Program-made: the position numbers and the translations under genes
Shown here: piece after piece, positions 8,524 through 16,388 of the stretch
Numbering within the stretch: the first letter of the stretch is position 1
How the letters are laid out: each line of letters opens with the position of its first letter
NCBI GenBank assembly: GCA_035379945.1
Contig: DAOSWG010000008.1
Span: 8,419 to 72,418 of the forward strand
DNA length: 64,000 bases
Origin: JAAYZB01 sp035379945
GTDB lineage: Bacteria; Bacillota_I; Bacilli_A; Izemoplasmatales; Hujiaoplasmataceae
Direction of reading: 5' to 3'
Notes under the pieces: generated by a model
What the model was told of the DNA's origin: nothing
What the model saw: only the letters and a program-made list of their open reading frames with translations
Database searches by the model: none

Positions 8524-9253
8524 CTTTTGCTCCTTGGTATTCTTTTAATATGCGTTCAATAAATGTAATACCGCTTCGGTACACATAGGTTCTTTGTGAT
8601 GTGACTGTACTTCCTTCACTCACAACTTTAGCTTCAACAACTCTGAAATACTTTTTATCACAATACTCCTGATACGGGACATTAGAATCATCTAAGATTC
8701 TTTTAGCTCTAAGTATTTTTAAGAGCTCTGTACTTTTTAGTCCATGATATTTAATAACTTCATGAACCATATCCAAATCAGTAGCACTTCCAGTTCCTAG
8801 TAAACGATCAATATATTTAATCTTTGGTGCATTGAGTTTGAGTTGTGTTTCAATAACACTGTGTCTAACTCTTAAATCCTCAAACTCCTCTAAAAATGAT
8901 AATGCCACATCTGGATCTTTAAATTCATCGACATTATATTTTTGGTATTTAACCAGATTTGGTAAAACAGTACGGTATAGCCAATCACTGATTGCTTCAG
9001 CTTCAGTTTTGGTTGATTGAAACATACAACTACTTAAATAGTCAGCGATTATGAAATACTTATTCTTAGATGCTCCGTTTAAGTCTTTTACCTCAAGGGT
9101 TTTAACTGCATTTGATGGAATTCTAGAGCGAAAATCGTTGATATTTTTTATACCGTAAATATGGGTTAAATCTTTTAAGTTAAAACAGGGTTGATCATCA
9201 ATGATCGCTGTTCGAACTTTCCCATACCGATTGTTGTGAAATTCTTTGATCAT
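8507..9253 (-). CDS. Phage antirepressor with BRO-N-like and KilA-C-like domains
   Basis: A 248-residue protein. The N-terminal 100 residues resemble a BRO-N/antirepressor domain (IIDDQPCFNLKDLTHIYGI, then the WLYRTVLPNLVKY segment). The C-terminal part from about residue 130 resembles the ANT/KilA-C domain (the APKIKYIDRLLGTGS and KYFRVVEAKVVSEGS segments, then QRTYVYRSGITFIERILKEY). Such proteins counteract CI-type repressors during induction or compete for DNA. It lies 22 bp after the integrase on the same strand, with AAAGGAT before the ATG. Together with the rightward XRE repressor it suggests a lysogeny-type switch. Confidence 0.8.
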   Translation of the reverse strand: MIKEFHNNRYGKVRTAIIDDQPCFNLKDLTHIYGIKNINDFRSRIPSNAVKTLEVKDLNGASKNKYFIIADYLSSCMFQSTKTEAEAISDWLYRTVLPNLVKYQKYNVDEFKDPDVALSFLEEFEDLRVRHSVIETQLKLNAPKIKYIDRLLGTGSATDLDMVHEVIKYHGLKSTELLKILRAKRILDDSNVPYQEYCDKKYFRVVEAKVVSEGSTVTSQRTYVYRSGITFIERILKEYQGAKDDKRN

Positions 9254-9275
9254 AACTTATCCTTTCATTTCTTTT

Positions 9276-10208
9276 TCAGTTTTTCTTGTCTTCATCTTCT
9301 TCTTGATTGAGCAGCTTTTGTGCAATAACATGTTCATAAACATGCTGACTTTTGATTTCCGCATGCATATAAATCTCTGTTGTTGCTGGATCTGAATGAC
9401 GCATAATCTTTTGGGTGTCATCCTTGTTTGCTCCATATTGTCTTGCTAATGTTGCAGTTGTATGTCTTAAACTATGTGCTGTATGCTTATCATCATCAAA
9501 TCCAATATCTCTGAGTAGATCCTTGATAATTCGTCTTATGTTTCTGGTTTTCATTCTTTGACCTAAATATTTAGGTTTATGATCAATAAATAATGGTTCA
9601 TACTGGTCACTTCTTTTCATGATGTATGTTTCAATTGCTTTATTCACTAAGGGTGATAGTCGAACGAACGAGCTTTTAGACGTTTTCCCTTTTCCATGTA
9701 CATAAAGTATTTCACCATCATCAATTACGTTTAAATCACTAACATCTGCACGTTCAATTTCTACAGTTCGCATACCTGTTGTTAGCATTAGTAAAACCAT
9801 GACATAGTCTCTATACTTAATGATGTTCTTGTCTGAATTGATTTGAGCCAGTTTTAATAACTGTCTGGATTCACTTTCAGATAAATGCGCACGTTTGAAC
9901 TTCTTTTCAATCTTTGGACTTTTAATCCCCTCCGATGGATTTGCTCCATGACCGTTTGTATGAAACCAACGGTAGAAATTTCGTACCACTACCAGGTGAT
10001 ACTTAATGGTCGTCTCTTCGAGCTTGCGTTTAAAAAGATGATCTCGATAAGCCATAATATCACTGCGAGTTGGTAAATCAGACAGTGTGTTGGCATAATC
10101 GACAAATTGCTGAAGGATCCTTTCATAGGATTGCTTAGTCGTCATACTTACATCAGCATCTTCTAAATACTTTTTTGTAAGTCGTATAAACCCTTCTTTA
10201 GATGACAT
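9276..10208 (-). CDS. Tyrosine recombinase / integrase
   Basis: A 310-residue XerC/D-type integrase. The N-terminal SAM-like core-binding domain spans about residues 5-90. The catalytic domain carries the full set: Arg147 (TGMRTVEIE), Lys173 or Lys175 (HGKGKTSK), His245 and Arg248 (HSLRH), His271 (MRHSD) and nucleophile Tyr280 (EIYMH). All active residues are intact, so it is probably functional. It would integrate or excise the surrounding phage-like element, with the excisionase two genes downstream. A degraded copy of codons about 22-47 is found at 11,474-11,546. Confidence 0.94.
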   Translation of the reverse strand: MSSKEGFIRLTKKYLEDADVSMTTKQSYERILQQFVDYANTLSDLPTRSDIMAYRDHLFKRKLEETTIKYHLVVVRNFYRWFHTNGHGANPSEGIKSPKIEKKFKRAHLSESESRQLLKLAQINSDKNIIKYRDYVMVLLMLTTGMRTVEIERADVSDLNVIDDGEILYVHGKGKTSKSSFVRLSPLVNKAIETYIMKRSDQYEPLFIDHKPKYLGQRMKTRNIRRIIKDLLRDIGFDDDKHTAHSLRHTTATLARQYGANKDDTQKIMRHSDPATTEIYMHAEIKSQHVYEHVIAQKLLNQEEDEDKKN

Positions 10209-10275
10209 CTTTTTACCTTTCTTTATCTTTTTTATTCATTCGTTTATTTTTGAAAAACTAGATAGATGGTCAATT

Positions 10276-10587
10276 TTACCACCTAATCTTTTTGTATTTC
10301 TTAATTCCATTAAGTTCTTCATACGCACTCAAATACCTGGCTTCTGCTTTTAGAAACTCAAGTGGATCAACGTTAAGCAGAATTATTAGTTTAATCACTA
10401 ACTCAATAGGTAGCCTTTTACCTCTTTGACCGCCTTCAATTTGTCTGTAGTAGACTGCTGAAACATCAAGTTCTCTAGATAAGTATTCAGCTGAATAACC
10501 CATTTTGTTGCGATATATTTTTAGGTAATCACGAACCAATGGTACATGTGGTTTCTGTTTTGAGTACTTTGAATCCTCTTCATACAT
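10276..10587 (-). CDS. XRE-family helix-turn-helix regulator
   Basis: A 103-residue protein with an XRE/Cro helix-turn-helix at about residues 18-72: LKIYRNKMGYSAEYLSRELD, then VSAVYYRQIEGGQRGKRLP and VIKLIILLNVDPLEFLKAE. A strong AAAGGAGG site lies 12 bases before the ATG. It is transcribed away from the rightward repressor gene across a 235-bp shared intergenic region and lies upstream of the integrase on the same strand. A role in controlling the integrase/excisionase operon is inferred. Confidence 0.82.
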   Translation of the reverse strand: MYEEDSKYSKQKPHVPLVRDYLKIYRNKMGYSAEYLSRELDVSAVYYRQIEGGQRGKRLPIELVIKLIILLNVDPLEFLKAEARYLSAYEELNGIKKYKKIRW

Positions 10588-10684
10588 TCGTTACTTTTTC
10601 CTCCTTTATGCACATTTCACCTGGTGCCTATGATTATAAATAAAGAAAAGCATTCAAAAAATGACTTCTCTACTTATTTTATAA

Positions 10685-10696
10685 GTTGCAACAAAG
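10685..10696. promoter_or_regulatory. Possible operator motif in the divergent regulator region
   Basis: GTTGCAACAAAG (10685-10696) contains the reverse complement of TTGTTGCAA. TTGTTGC recurs at 10780-10786 inside the repressor promoter spacer, and TTGTTGCAA at 6814-6822 upstream of hsdM. The core TTGCAA is palindromic. A shared repressor site is inferred. Confidence 0.3.
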
Positions 10697-10764
10697 AGAG
10701 TTATTACTTTCCTGTGTTTGCATGTAATTGATACACTCTGTATTAATTATTGTAAGCAAAAATA

Positions 10765-10794
10765 TTGACCAAGCCACATTTGTTGCTCTATAAT
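10765..10794 (+). promoter_or_regulatory. Promoter of the rightward repressor gene
   Basis: TTGACC at 10765-10770 and TATAAT at 10789-10794 are separated by 18 bases. They are followed by an AAAGAGGTGA ribosome site and the ATG at 10823. The spacer holds a TTGTTGC motif that could be an operator. Confidence 0.75.
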
Positions 10795-10822
10795 ATAAAT
10801 ATAAAGATTAAAGAGGTGAATA

Positions 10823-11422
10823 ATGAACTATCAACTATTATCAGATGATGATTTTAATAATCTTTTCATCAGTGAAAATTTAAAAAGACTCAGACTTGCT
10901 AATAATTTATCTACAGTTCAAGTTGCACAAATCATCGGTAAATCGAGACAAGGTTATGTCAACTATGAATCTGGTGCTAGAGAGATTAGTATTCATGACC
11001 TCATTACACTGTCAGGTTTTTATAATGTCCGTGTGGATGACATTATCGGAAATCCCTATTCAAATAGAAACGAAAAGGCTCTAACATTTAGAACCTTTGA
11101 ACATATAGATGGCAAGATAGTACCATCAATGCAATTAACTATATCGACTATAAATGACGATATGATCGCATATAAGAAAAGCGATCTTGAAATCGACTTC
11201 TTCTGGAGAACTCAAAAGAATCAAAAGAACCGTGTCATGTTATTTGAGTACTACGATAGAGTTTATGTCTCGAAAGTATATTTTAACAAAGATCATGGGG
11301 GTTTCTTTTTCATCAATGAAGAGCCTCTTTATTTTACAAAAGCTAATGCTGAAAATCTAATCTTTAAAGGTGTATATGCTTCAACACTCAAAAAAGATTT
11401 AATCATTGAAAACTTCTTCTAA
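10823..11422 (+). CDS. CI-like XRE repressor
   Basis: A 199-residue protein with an N-terminal XRE helix-turn-helix (about residues 17-75: NLKRLRLANNLSTVQVAQII, then GKSRQGYVNYESGAREISIH). The C-terminal region resembles phage repressor S24-type tails in its last strands (VMLFEYYDRVYVSKVYFN, then GGFFFINEEPLYF). I do not see a convincing Ser/Lys self-cleavage pair, so SOS-type autocleavage is uncertain; the antirepressor could relieve it instead. It has its own promoter and a strong terminator at 11,528-11,556. It is the only rightward gene in this block, a typical lysogeny-switch layout. Confidence 0.82.
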   Translation: MNYQLLSDDDFNNLFISENLKRLRLANNLSTVQVAQIIGKSRQGYVNYESGAREISIHDLITLSGFYNVRVDDIIGNPYSNRNEKALTFRTFEHIDGKIVPSMQLTISTINDDMIAYKKSDLEIDFFWRTQKNQKNRVMLFEYYDRVYVSKVYFNKDHGGFFFINEEPLYFTKANAENLIFKGVYASTLKKDLIIENFF

Positions 11423-11473
11423 CGATTATGCACTAAGCATATAGTTTTGGTTTTTCAAATGTGATAAACTGAT

Positions 11474-11546
11474 GTTGGTAAATCAGACGGTTGTTGTCAT
11501 ATGATCAAATTGACGATAGATCCTTTTAAAGGAATTGCTTAGGCGA
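11474..11546 (-). pseudogene. Relic of a second tyrosine integrase gene
   Basis: Positions 11,474-11,546 align with the intact integrase gene at 10,069-10,142 at roughly three-quarters identity. Both start with the same 15 bases (GTTGGTAAATCAGAC), and both share CAAATTG, GATCCTTT and TTGCTTAG blocks in order. The corresponding integrase codons are about 22-47. In the relic the reading frame is broken by stops. It probably derives from another integrase gene or a partial duplication. The terminator of the repressor gene overlaps it. Confidence 0.6.
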
Positions 11547-11556
11547 TTCCTTTTTT
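11528..11556 (+). terminator. Rho-independent terminator after the repressor gene
   Basis: AGGAATTGC (11530-11538) pairs with GCGATTCCT (11543-11551) with one G-U, four-base loop TTAG, followed by a run of six T. Confidence 0.85.
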
Positions 11557-11578
11557 CTTTGCATCTATATCAATAAAA

Positions 11579-11743
11579 ATGAGTATAATTATTAGTTCTG
11601 AAATGAAGTTTAATATAGCTAAGTCAATCATAGTGAAGCTATTTAATCAAAAACTTATCACGATCGATGAATTTAGTATTATCATCAGTAAGCTAGCTGC
11701 AACCTATGGTATTACAAGCGATATTAGAAAAAGCAATGATTAA
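11579..11743 (+). CDS. Small recombinase-associated protein (54 aa, putative)
   Basis: A 54-codon frame running rightward from an ATG at 11579, ending TAA at 11741-11743, 68 bp before the serine recombinase start. The protein has the pattern FNIAKSIIVKLFNQKLITIDEF then IIISKLAATYG, a short helical hairpin like the SHOCT-like small proteins commonly encoded just upstream of large serine recombinases. The upstream ribosome site is poor, so the start is uncertain; an ATG eight codons in is an alternative. Position and pattern support it more than signals do. Confidence 0.5.
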   Translation: MSIIISSEMKFNIAKSIIVKLFNQKLITIDEFSIIISKLAATYGITSDIRKSND

Positions 11744-11811
11744 GTCATTATTGACTTGCTATTCATTGCTTTTTGAGTGATGTATATACTAACGAAAGGA
11801 GCGGTCAAAAT

Positions 11812-13530
11812 ATGAAAAACAAAACCGTAAGAATCATCCAACCAAAGACACATTACACATTGGATCAAATCAATAACCAAATTACCAAAAAACGAGTATG
11901 TGCCTATGTCCGAGTATCGACAGACAACTTAGAACAAAAAACAAGTTATGAAGCTCAACGAGATGAATATACACAACGAATTACAAAGAATCCAGATTGG
12001 ATTTTTGAAGGCATCTACGCTGACGAGGGCATCAGTGGGACTAGTACAAAGAACAGAAAACAATTCAATTTAATGATTGATAAAGCACGTGCTGGACAAA
12101 TCGATATCATCTTAACAAAGTCGATATCCAGATTCGCAAGAAACACTGTAGATGCACTAAACTACATTAGAGAGTTAAGACAAATCAATGTAGAGATTAT
12201 TTTTGAAAAAGAAAACATTAGTTCCCTAGATCCTAAAGTAGAGTTTCTTCTGACCATCATGTCATCAATGGCACAGGAGGAAGCAAGAAACGTATCAGAA
12301 AACGTGAAATGGAATGTTCAACGCCGTTTTAGAGAAGGTGTACCTATAATCAACCATCAACGCTTCTTAGGTTACACAAAGGATAAAAAAGGCGGTAACC
12401 TAGTGGTTGTGCCTGAAGAGGCTCAAATCGTTAAACTCATATTCAACTTATACATTAGTGGGGTCGGTCCGGCTAAAATTGCGGAGCAACTCGTTGAGAT
12501 GGGTGCTAAGACAGGTGCTGGTAAAACAGAATGGCGACTTTCAACTATTACAACCATTCTAAAGAATGAGAAATACATGGGTGACATGCTGCAGCAAAAA
12601 ACAATCAGTATCGATTACCTGAGTCATACAAGAGTTAAGAATAAAAATCACGCACCTACTTATTATACAGAAAACAGTCATGAAGCAATCATCGATAGAG
12701 AGACATTTGAACTTGCTCAACGCATTAGAAAAGATAGAGCTAAGGTTAGAATTGGCGAGGATAAAAACCTCTCCAAATATAGTAGAACATATCCTTTGAC
12801 GGCAATGATTATCTGCAGCGAATGTGGACGAACATTAAAAAGACGTTATTGGAACTACGGTAAGCCATCACAAAGGATCATGCAACAATGTGGTAGCTAC
12901 ATTGATGGTAAAGCAAATTGTAATGCAAAGGCAAGCCGTCAAGATCTTATCGAAGCAACAACAATTCATATGCTAAACAAAGTTTTCTTAAAAGATTTAG
13001 ACATCATGTCAACCATTCAAAGGGTTATCAAATCAACCATCAAAGTCGATGATGTCCAAAATATCATTGAAAAGTTAACATTAGAAAGAGATGAAAACGA
13101 AATAGCATTATCAAATCTAATTGATACGAAGGTAAAAGCACCCGATATTCCAGAATCAATATTTAATGCAAAGTACCGTGAATACTCCGATCGACTTAAA
13201 GTTCTAACAGCAGAGATTAACAAACTTGAACTTGAACATGTGAAAAACTATGACACCAGAAAACGTATGGATAAAATCAACGAGATTCTAGGTAAAAAGA
13301 ATCTAGTCATCGATGAACTTGATTCAGAGATTTTGAGTACATTCATATATAAAATGATATCCGTAAGTCCAAATGAGATTGTATACTGTATTGCTGGAAC
13401 CAAGAATTATTCAGACAATGAGTTCAAAGAACGACGTTTTGAGTTCTTAAAAACTGAACCTATCATTGTGGAAACATATCACGCACCCGATGGCTTAGCT
13501 AAGATGTTATATCGGGTTATCGTGATATAA
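11812..13530 (+). CDS. Large serine recombinase
   Basis: A 572-residue site-specific recombinase. The N-terminal resolvase domain has the nucleophile Ser36 in YVRVSTDN and the conserved QREE-like region. The PF07508 Recombinase domain spans about residues 190-290 (RFLGYTKDKKG onwards). It is followed by a zinc ribbon (CSECGRTLKRRYW with CGSYIDGKANC) and a coiled-coil tail (about 400-500). This is the architecture of integrases of ICEs, Tn4451-like elements and phages. The ATG at 11812 was chosen because AAAGGAG lies about 10 bases upstream; a longer frame from TTG at 11773 has no such site. It is the last element gene before the chromosomal rlmD. Confidence 0.93.
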   Translation: MKNKTVRIIQPKTHYTLDQINNQITKKRVCAYVRVSTDNLEQKTSYEAQRDEYTQRITKNPDWIFEGIYADEGISGTSTKNRKQFNLMIDKARAGQIDIILTKSISRFARNTVDALNYIRELRQINVEIIFEKENISSLDPKVEFLLTIMSSMAQEEARNVSENVKWNVQRRFREGVPIINHQRFLGYTKDKKGGNLVVVPEEAQIVKLIFNLYISGVGPAKIAEQLVEMGAKTGAGKTEWRLSTITTILKNEKYMGDMLQQKTISIDYLSHTRVKNKNHAPTYYTENSHEAIIDRETFELAQRIRKDRAKVRIGEDKNLSKYSRTYPLTAMIICSECGRTLKRRYWNYGKPSQRIMQQCGSYIDGKANCNAKASRQDLIEATTIHMLNKVFLKDLDIMSTIQRVIKSTIKVDDVQNIIEKLTLERDENEIALSNLIDTKVKAPDIPESIFNAKYREYSDRLKVLTAEINKLELEHVKNYDTRKRMDKINEILGKKNLVIDELDSEILSTFIYKMISVSPNEIVYCIAGTKNYSDNEFKERRFEFLKTEPIIVETYHAPDGLAKMLYRVIVI

Positions 13531-13624
13531 TTTTTTAGAGATTTGATGTTTACACACACAAGAAAATATATGCTTAGAGCATAGTTTGATGTTTCCACAT
13601 TGATTTTGATATGTTTCCACATTG
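13467..13624. repeat. Direct and inverted repeats at the serine recombinase end, candidate recombination site
   Basis: Three related direct repeats follow the recombinase: TTTGATGTTTACACACA (13542-13558), TTTGATGTTTCCACATTG (13585-13602) and TTTGATATGTTTCCACATTG (13605-13624). In addition TGATATGTTTCCACA at 13607-13621 has a perfect 15-bp inverted partner at 13467-13481 inside the end of the recombinase gene. The block lies next to the presumed element/chromosome border. Binding by the recombinase is inferred. Confidence 0.55.
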
Positions 13625-13633
13625 GGCAAAAAC

Positions 13634-13677
13634 AAAAAAAGAAGCATTTAACCCAGTTTTTAAGGGATAAATGCTTC
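13634..13677 (-). terminator. Terminator of rlmD
   Basis: GAAGCATTTA (13641-13650) and TAAATGCTTC (13668-13677) form a perfect 10-bp stem with an inner CCC/GGG pairing. On the minus strand it is followed by seven T (13634-13640). It ends transcripts arriving from rlmD. Confidence 0.8.
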
Positions 13678-13702
13678 TTGTCTTATTATACGAATGGCTT
13701 TG

Positions 13703-15052
13703 TTAAGCGGTTTTTAGAGAAAGCAATGTGATAGTTTCAACGTGGATTGTCTGGGGGAACATGTCGATTGGAGTTACTTCAACCATCTGATACCCGCCAT
13801 CTTCCAACAAGGCTATGTCTCTCGCCAGAGTGGCTTGGTCGCAGGACACATATACTATGCGCGGGATCTTCATTGTCAGAAGAGCATTGATGAATCCCTG
13901 GGAACATCCTCTTCTGGGCGGATCGACAACAATGACATCGAAATTGAATTTTTTCCATTTTTCCAAGACGGTCTCGACATCGCCCACTTCAAAGAAAGCA
14001 TTCTTGATTTTGTTGATGGAAGCATTGTTCTTTGCATCCCGGATCGATGATCTGATGATTTCGATTCCGAATACTTTGTAGCACTGAGAAGCCGCTTGCA
14101 ATCCGATCGATCCGATGCCGCAATATGCGTCTATCAATTTTTCGTGTTTGTTGAGCCCGGCATACTCCATGGCTTTGGCATACAGAATTTCCGTTTGGGC
14201 CGTGTTTGTCTGGAAAAAGGAACGCATGCCGATCTTGTAAGTGATACCGTTGATCACGTCCGTCAGATAATCGTTTCCATGCATCATGACGATCGGATCG
14301 GTTGACATTGCCGATTCGTCATCGGTAATGGTATAGCCGATTCCGGATATTTCCGGTATTTTCGCCAAAAGTTTGGCGACAAAGGTCTTAGCTTCCGGAA
14401 ACTCTTTTGCCGTATTGAACAACAAGACGATTTCACCGGTAGCATATGATTCCTTAATAACAACGGACCGGAGAACTCCTCCCGCTTTTTTTTCTTCGTA
14501 AGCCTTTATTTTCAATTCGTTACAAATGTTTTTTATCAGAGTCAAAGTCTCGAAAGACCGTTTGGCCATGATATGACATTCTTGCAAATTCACAAGTGTA
14601 TGTGATTTGGCCTGAAAGAATCCGGCTTCGATTCCTTTTTCCCCTTGAGCGAATTTAATCTCCACTTTATTGCGGTAATTATAAGGATTGGTCATACCAA
14701 GCATATCCTTGATTGTTGCGCTATCCGCATGCACATGCCTGATGCTGGTCTCGACCCGGTATTTCTTGAAACTCAGTTGCACATCGTAATCCATATGCAT
14801 AAGACCGCAACTTCCGCATTCGGCAAAATGCTGGCATTTCGGCATCACACGGAACGGGCTTTTGGTAATCCTTTGGACTATTTTGCCAAAACCGTAATTC
14901 TTTTTTCTTCTTGTGATGATTATTTCGGCGGTTTCTCCTTTGAGAAGATCCTCGACAAAAACCGTATATCCGTCTTCCAGTTTACATACGCCCATGGCGT
15001 CATGGGTAAGGTCGATGGCTTCGACAATATATGAATTTGTATATTCTTCCAT
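13703..15052 (-). CDS. rlmD: 23S rRNA (uracil-C5)-methyltransferase, RlmD/TrmA family
   Basis: About 449 residues. An N-terminal TRAM domain is followed by an iron-sulfur Cys cluster, CQHFAECGSCGLMH near residues 73-86 plus a later Cys in QECHIM. The SAM-binding segment is LIDAYCGIGSIGLQ, and the catalytic region has DPPRRGCSQG and the nucleophilic Cys in YVSCDQATLARD. These enzymes methylate a uridine of 23S rRNA (U1939 or U747 in E. coli numbering); the exact target is not decided by sequence. The ATG at 15050-15052 lies 8 bases after GAAGGAG. Another ATG at 15056-15058 forms ATGA with the sdaA stop but sits only 2 bases from that site. It is co-transcribed with sdaA. Confidence 0.9.
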   Translation of the reverse strand: MEEYTNSYIVEAIDLTHDAMGVCKLEDGYTVFVEDLLKGETAEIIITRRKKNYGFGKIVQRITKSPFRVMPKCQHFAECGSCGLMHMDYDVQLSFKKYRVETSIRHVHADSATIKDMLGMTNPYNYRNKVEIKFAQGEKGIEAGFFQAKSHTLVNLQECHIMAKRSFETLTLIKNICNELKIKAYEEKKAGGVLRSVVIKESYATGEIVLLFNTAKEFPEAKTFVAKLLAKIPEISGIGYTITDDESAMSTDPIVMMHGNDYLTDVINGITYKIGMRSFFQTNTAQTEILYAKAMEYAGLNKHEKLIDAYCGIGSIGLQAASQCYKVFGIEIIRSSIRDAKNNASINKIKNAFFEVGDVETVLEKWKKFNFDVIVVDPPRRGCSQGFINALLTMKIPRIVYVSCDQATLARDIALLEDGGYQMVEVTPIDMFPQTIHVETITLLSLKTA

Positions 15053-15054
15053 TG

Positions 15055-16266
15055 TCATTGCTCCTTCTCGTCCTTGATTTTTTGATACAATAGCGCCAAT
15101 CCGCCGATGCCGGTTTCCCGGTATTTTGTATGGATATCCTTTCCGGTCTGATACATGGTGTCAATTACCATATCCAAGGATATCTTTCTTGATTGTGAAA
15201 GGAAAAAAGCCAGTCTGCTGGAATCGGTAGCCCGCAAGGCTCCGACAGCATTTCTTTCGATACATGGAATCTGCACGTATCCAAGCACCGGATCACAAGT
15301 CAAACCAAGATGGTGTTCCATGGATATTTCCGCCGCATATTCGATCTGTCCGAGACTCATTCCCAGTAAATAAGAATGCATGGCGGAAGCCATGGCGGAA
15401 GCACTGCCGATTTCCGCCTGACAGCCGGCAATTGCTCCGCTTATCGATGCATTGTGTTTGATCACGTTGCCGATGATGCCTGCTACCGCAAGACTTTCCA
15501 GACATTTTTCACGATCATATCCGTCGCGGTCGCGTAGATAACGAAGAACGGCCGGAACAACTCCTGCGGATCCGCAAGTAGGCGCAGTTACAACAATTCC
15601 GCCTGATGCATTCTCCTCGGCGGTCGCATAGGCAAACGAACTGATTATTCTGGTTCTTGTTACTTCTTGGTTTTCGTTCGCCAGCTTATTGTCCCAAAGG
15701 AATTGAGCTTTTCTTTTTAGATGAAGTTCGCCCGGCAGAAAACCTGTTGTCGTCAAACCTAGGTCAATTGTCTCCATCATCGTGTCGTACACTTTGCCAA
15801 GAAAATCCATGATTCCTAGGTCTTCAAAACGTTTGACATAATCGAAGAGACTTATTTTATTATCTTCACAATATTTACGGATATCTTCAAAAAAACTGTG
15901 CGGATACACCTCAGGTAAAGAATCAAGTTCTTCTCCGTCGATACGGATGCTCCCGCCGCCTATGCTGTAGGCGCGCATGAAAAAAATTCTTCCTTCATCA
16001 TCATACCCGGTGATGTCCATGGTATTTGGATGCCACAGGACTTGTTGATCATCGAATATCACTTCGACATTTCCGAGTTTCTTCTTGACTATATAATCGG
16101 TAAGATGCCCTTTTCCAGTCATGGCCAAAGATCCATAAAGCGTCACCTTGAACCGTATAGCTTCTGGATATCTTTCTTTGAACAGTTCACAGGCCTTTTC
16201 CGGCCCCATCGTATGCGAACTCGATGGCCCATGGCCGATTTTATAAAGTTCGCGTATCGACTTCAT
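15055..16266 (-). CDS. sdaA: L-serine dehydratase (iron-sulfur, single chain)
   Basis: Converts L-serine to pyruvate and ammonia with a [4Fe-4S] cluster. The 403-residue chain carries the beta domain first (GHGPSSSHTMGPEKA motif near the N-terminus) and then the alpha domain (ASGGIVVTAPTCGSAG, near residue 220). Further conserved Cys occur in AGCQAEIGSASAMA, LTCDPV and PCIERNAVG and include likely cluster ligands. It is thus the fused form, slightly shorter than E. coli SdaA. The start is the ATG at 16264-16266 with GGAGG five bases upstream; the frame's earlier GTG would overlap that site. It has its own extended -10 promoter and overlaps rlmD. Confidence 0.94.
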   Translation of the reverse strand: MKSIRELYKIGHGPSSSHTMGPEKACELFKERYPEAIRFKVTLYGSLAMTGKGHLTDYIVKKKLGNVEVIFDDQQVLWHPNTMDITGYDDEGRIFFMRAYSIGGGSIRIDGEELDSLPEVYPHSFFEDIRKYCEDNKISLFDYVKRFEDLGIMDFLGKVYDTMMETIDLGLTTTGFLPGELHLKRKAQFLWDNKLANENQEVTRTRIISSFAYATAEENASGGIVVTAPTCGSAGVVPAVLRYLRDRDGYDREKCLESLAVAGIIGNVIKHNASISGAIAGCQAEIGSASAMASAMHSYLLGMSLGQIEYAAEISMEHHLGLTCDPVLGYVQIPCIERNAVGALRATDSSRLAFFLSQSRKISLDMVIDTMYQTGKDIHTKYRETGIGGLALLYQKIKDEKEQ

Positions 16267-16297
16267 CTTTTCCTCCACAAGGATTCATATCATAATA

Positions 16298-16303
16298 ATT
16301 ATA
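16298..16303 (-). promoter_or_regulatory. Extended -10 promoter of sdaA-rlmD
   Basis: TGGTATAAT reads on the minus strand with TATAAT at 16298-16303, about 30 bases before the sdaA start. The -35 region is poor, as often with extended -10 promoters. Confidence 0.6.
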
Positions 16304-16341
16304 CCATTTTTTTTGACTTTGCGTAAGAAGCACTCCGGTAA

Positions 16342-16374
16342 ATAAAAAAAAGAGCCGGATTATATCCGGACTCT
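16342..16374 (-). terminator. Terminator of the SHOCT/MFS operon
   Basis: AGAGTCCGGAT pairs with ATCCGGCTCT around a three-base loop on the minus strand, followed by a run of T at 16342-16350. It lies just after the MFS gene stop. Confidence 0.88.
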
Positions 16375-16388
16375 TTAAAAGCGAATTA

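Noticed and set aside
15055..16278. Longer sdaA start at 16278
   Set aside because: The GTG would overlap the GGAGG ribosome site of the ATG at 16264-16266.
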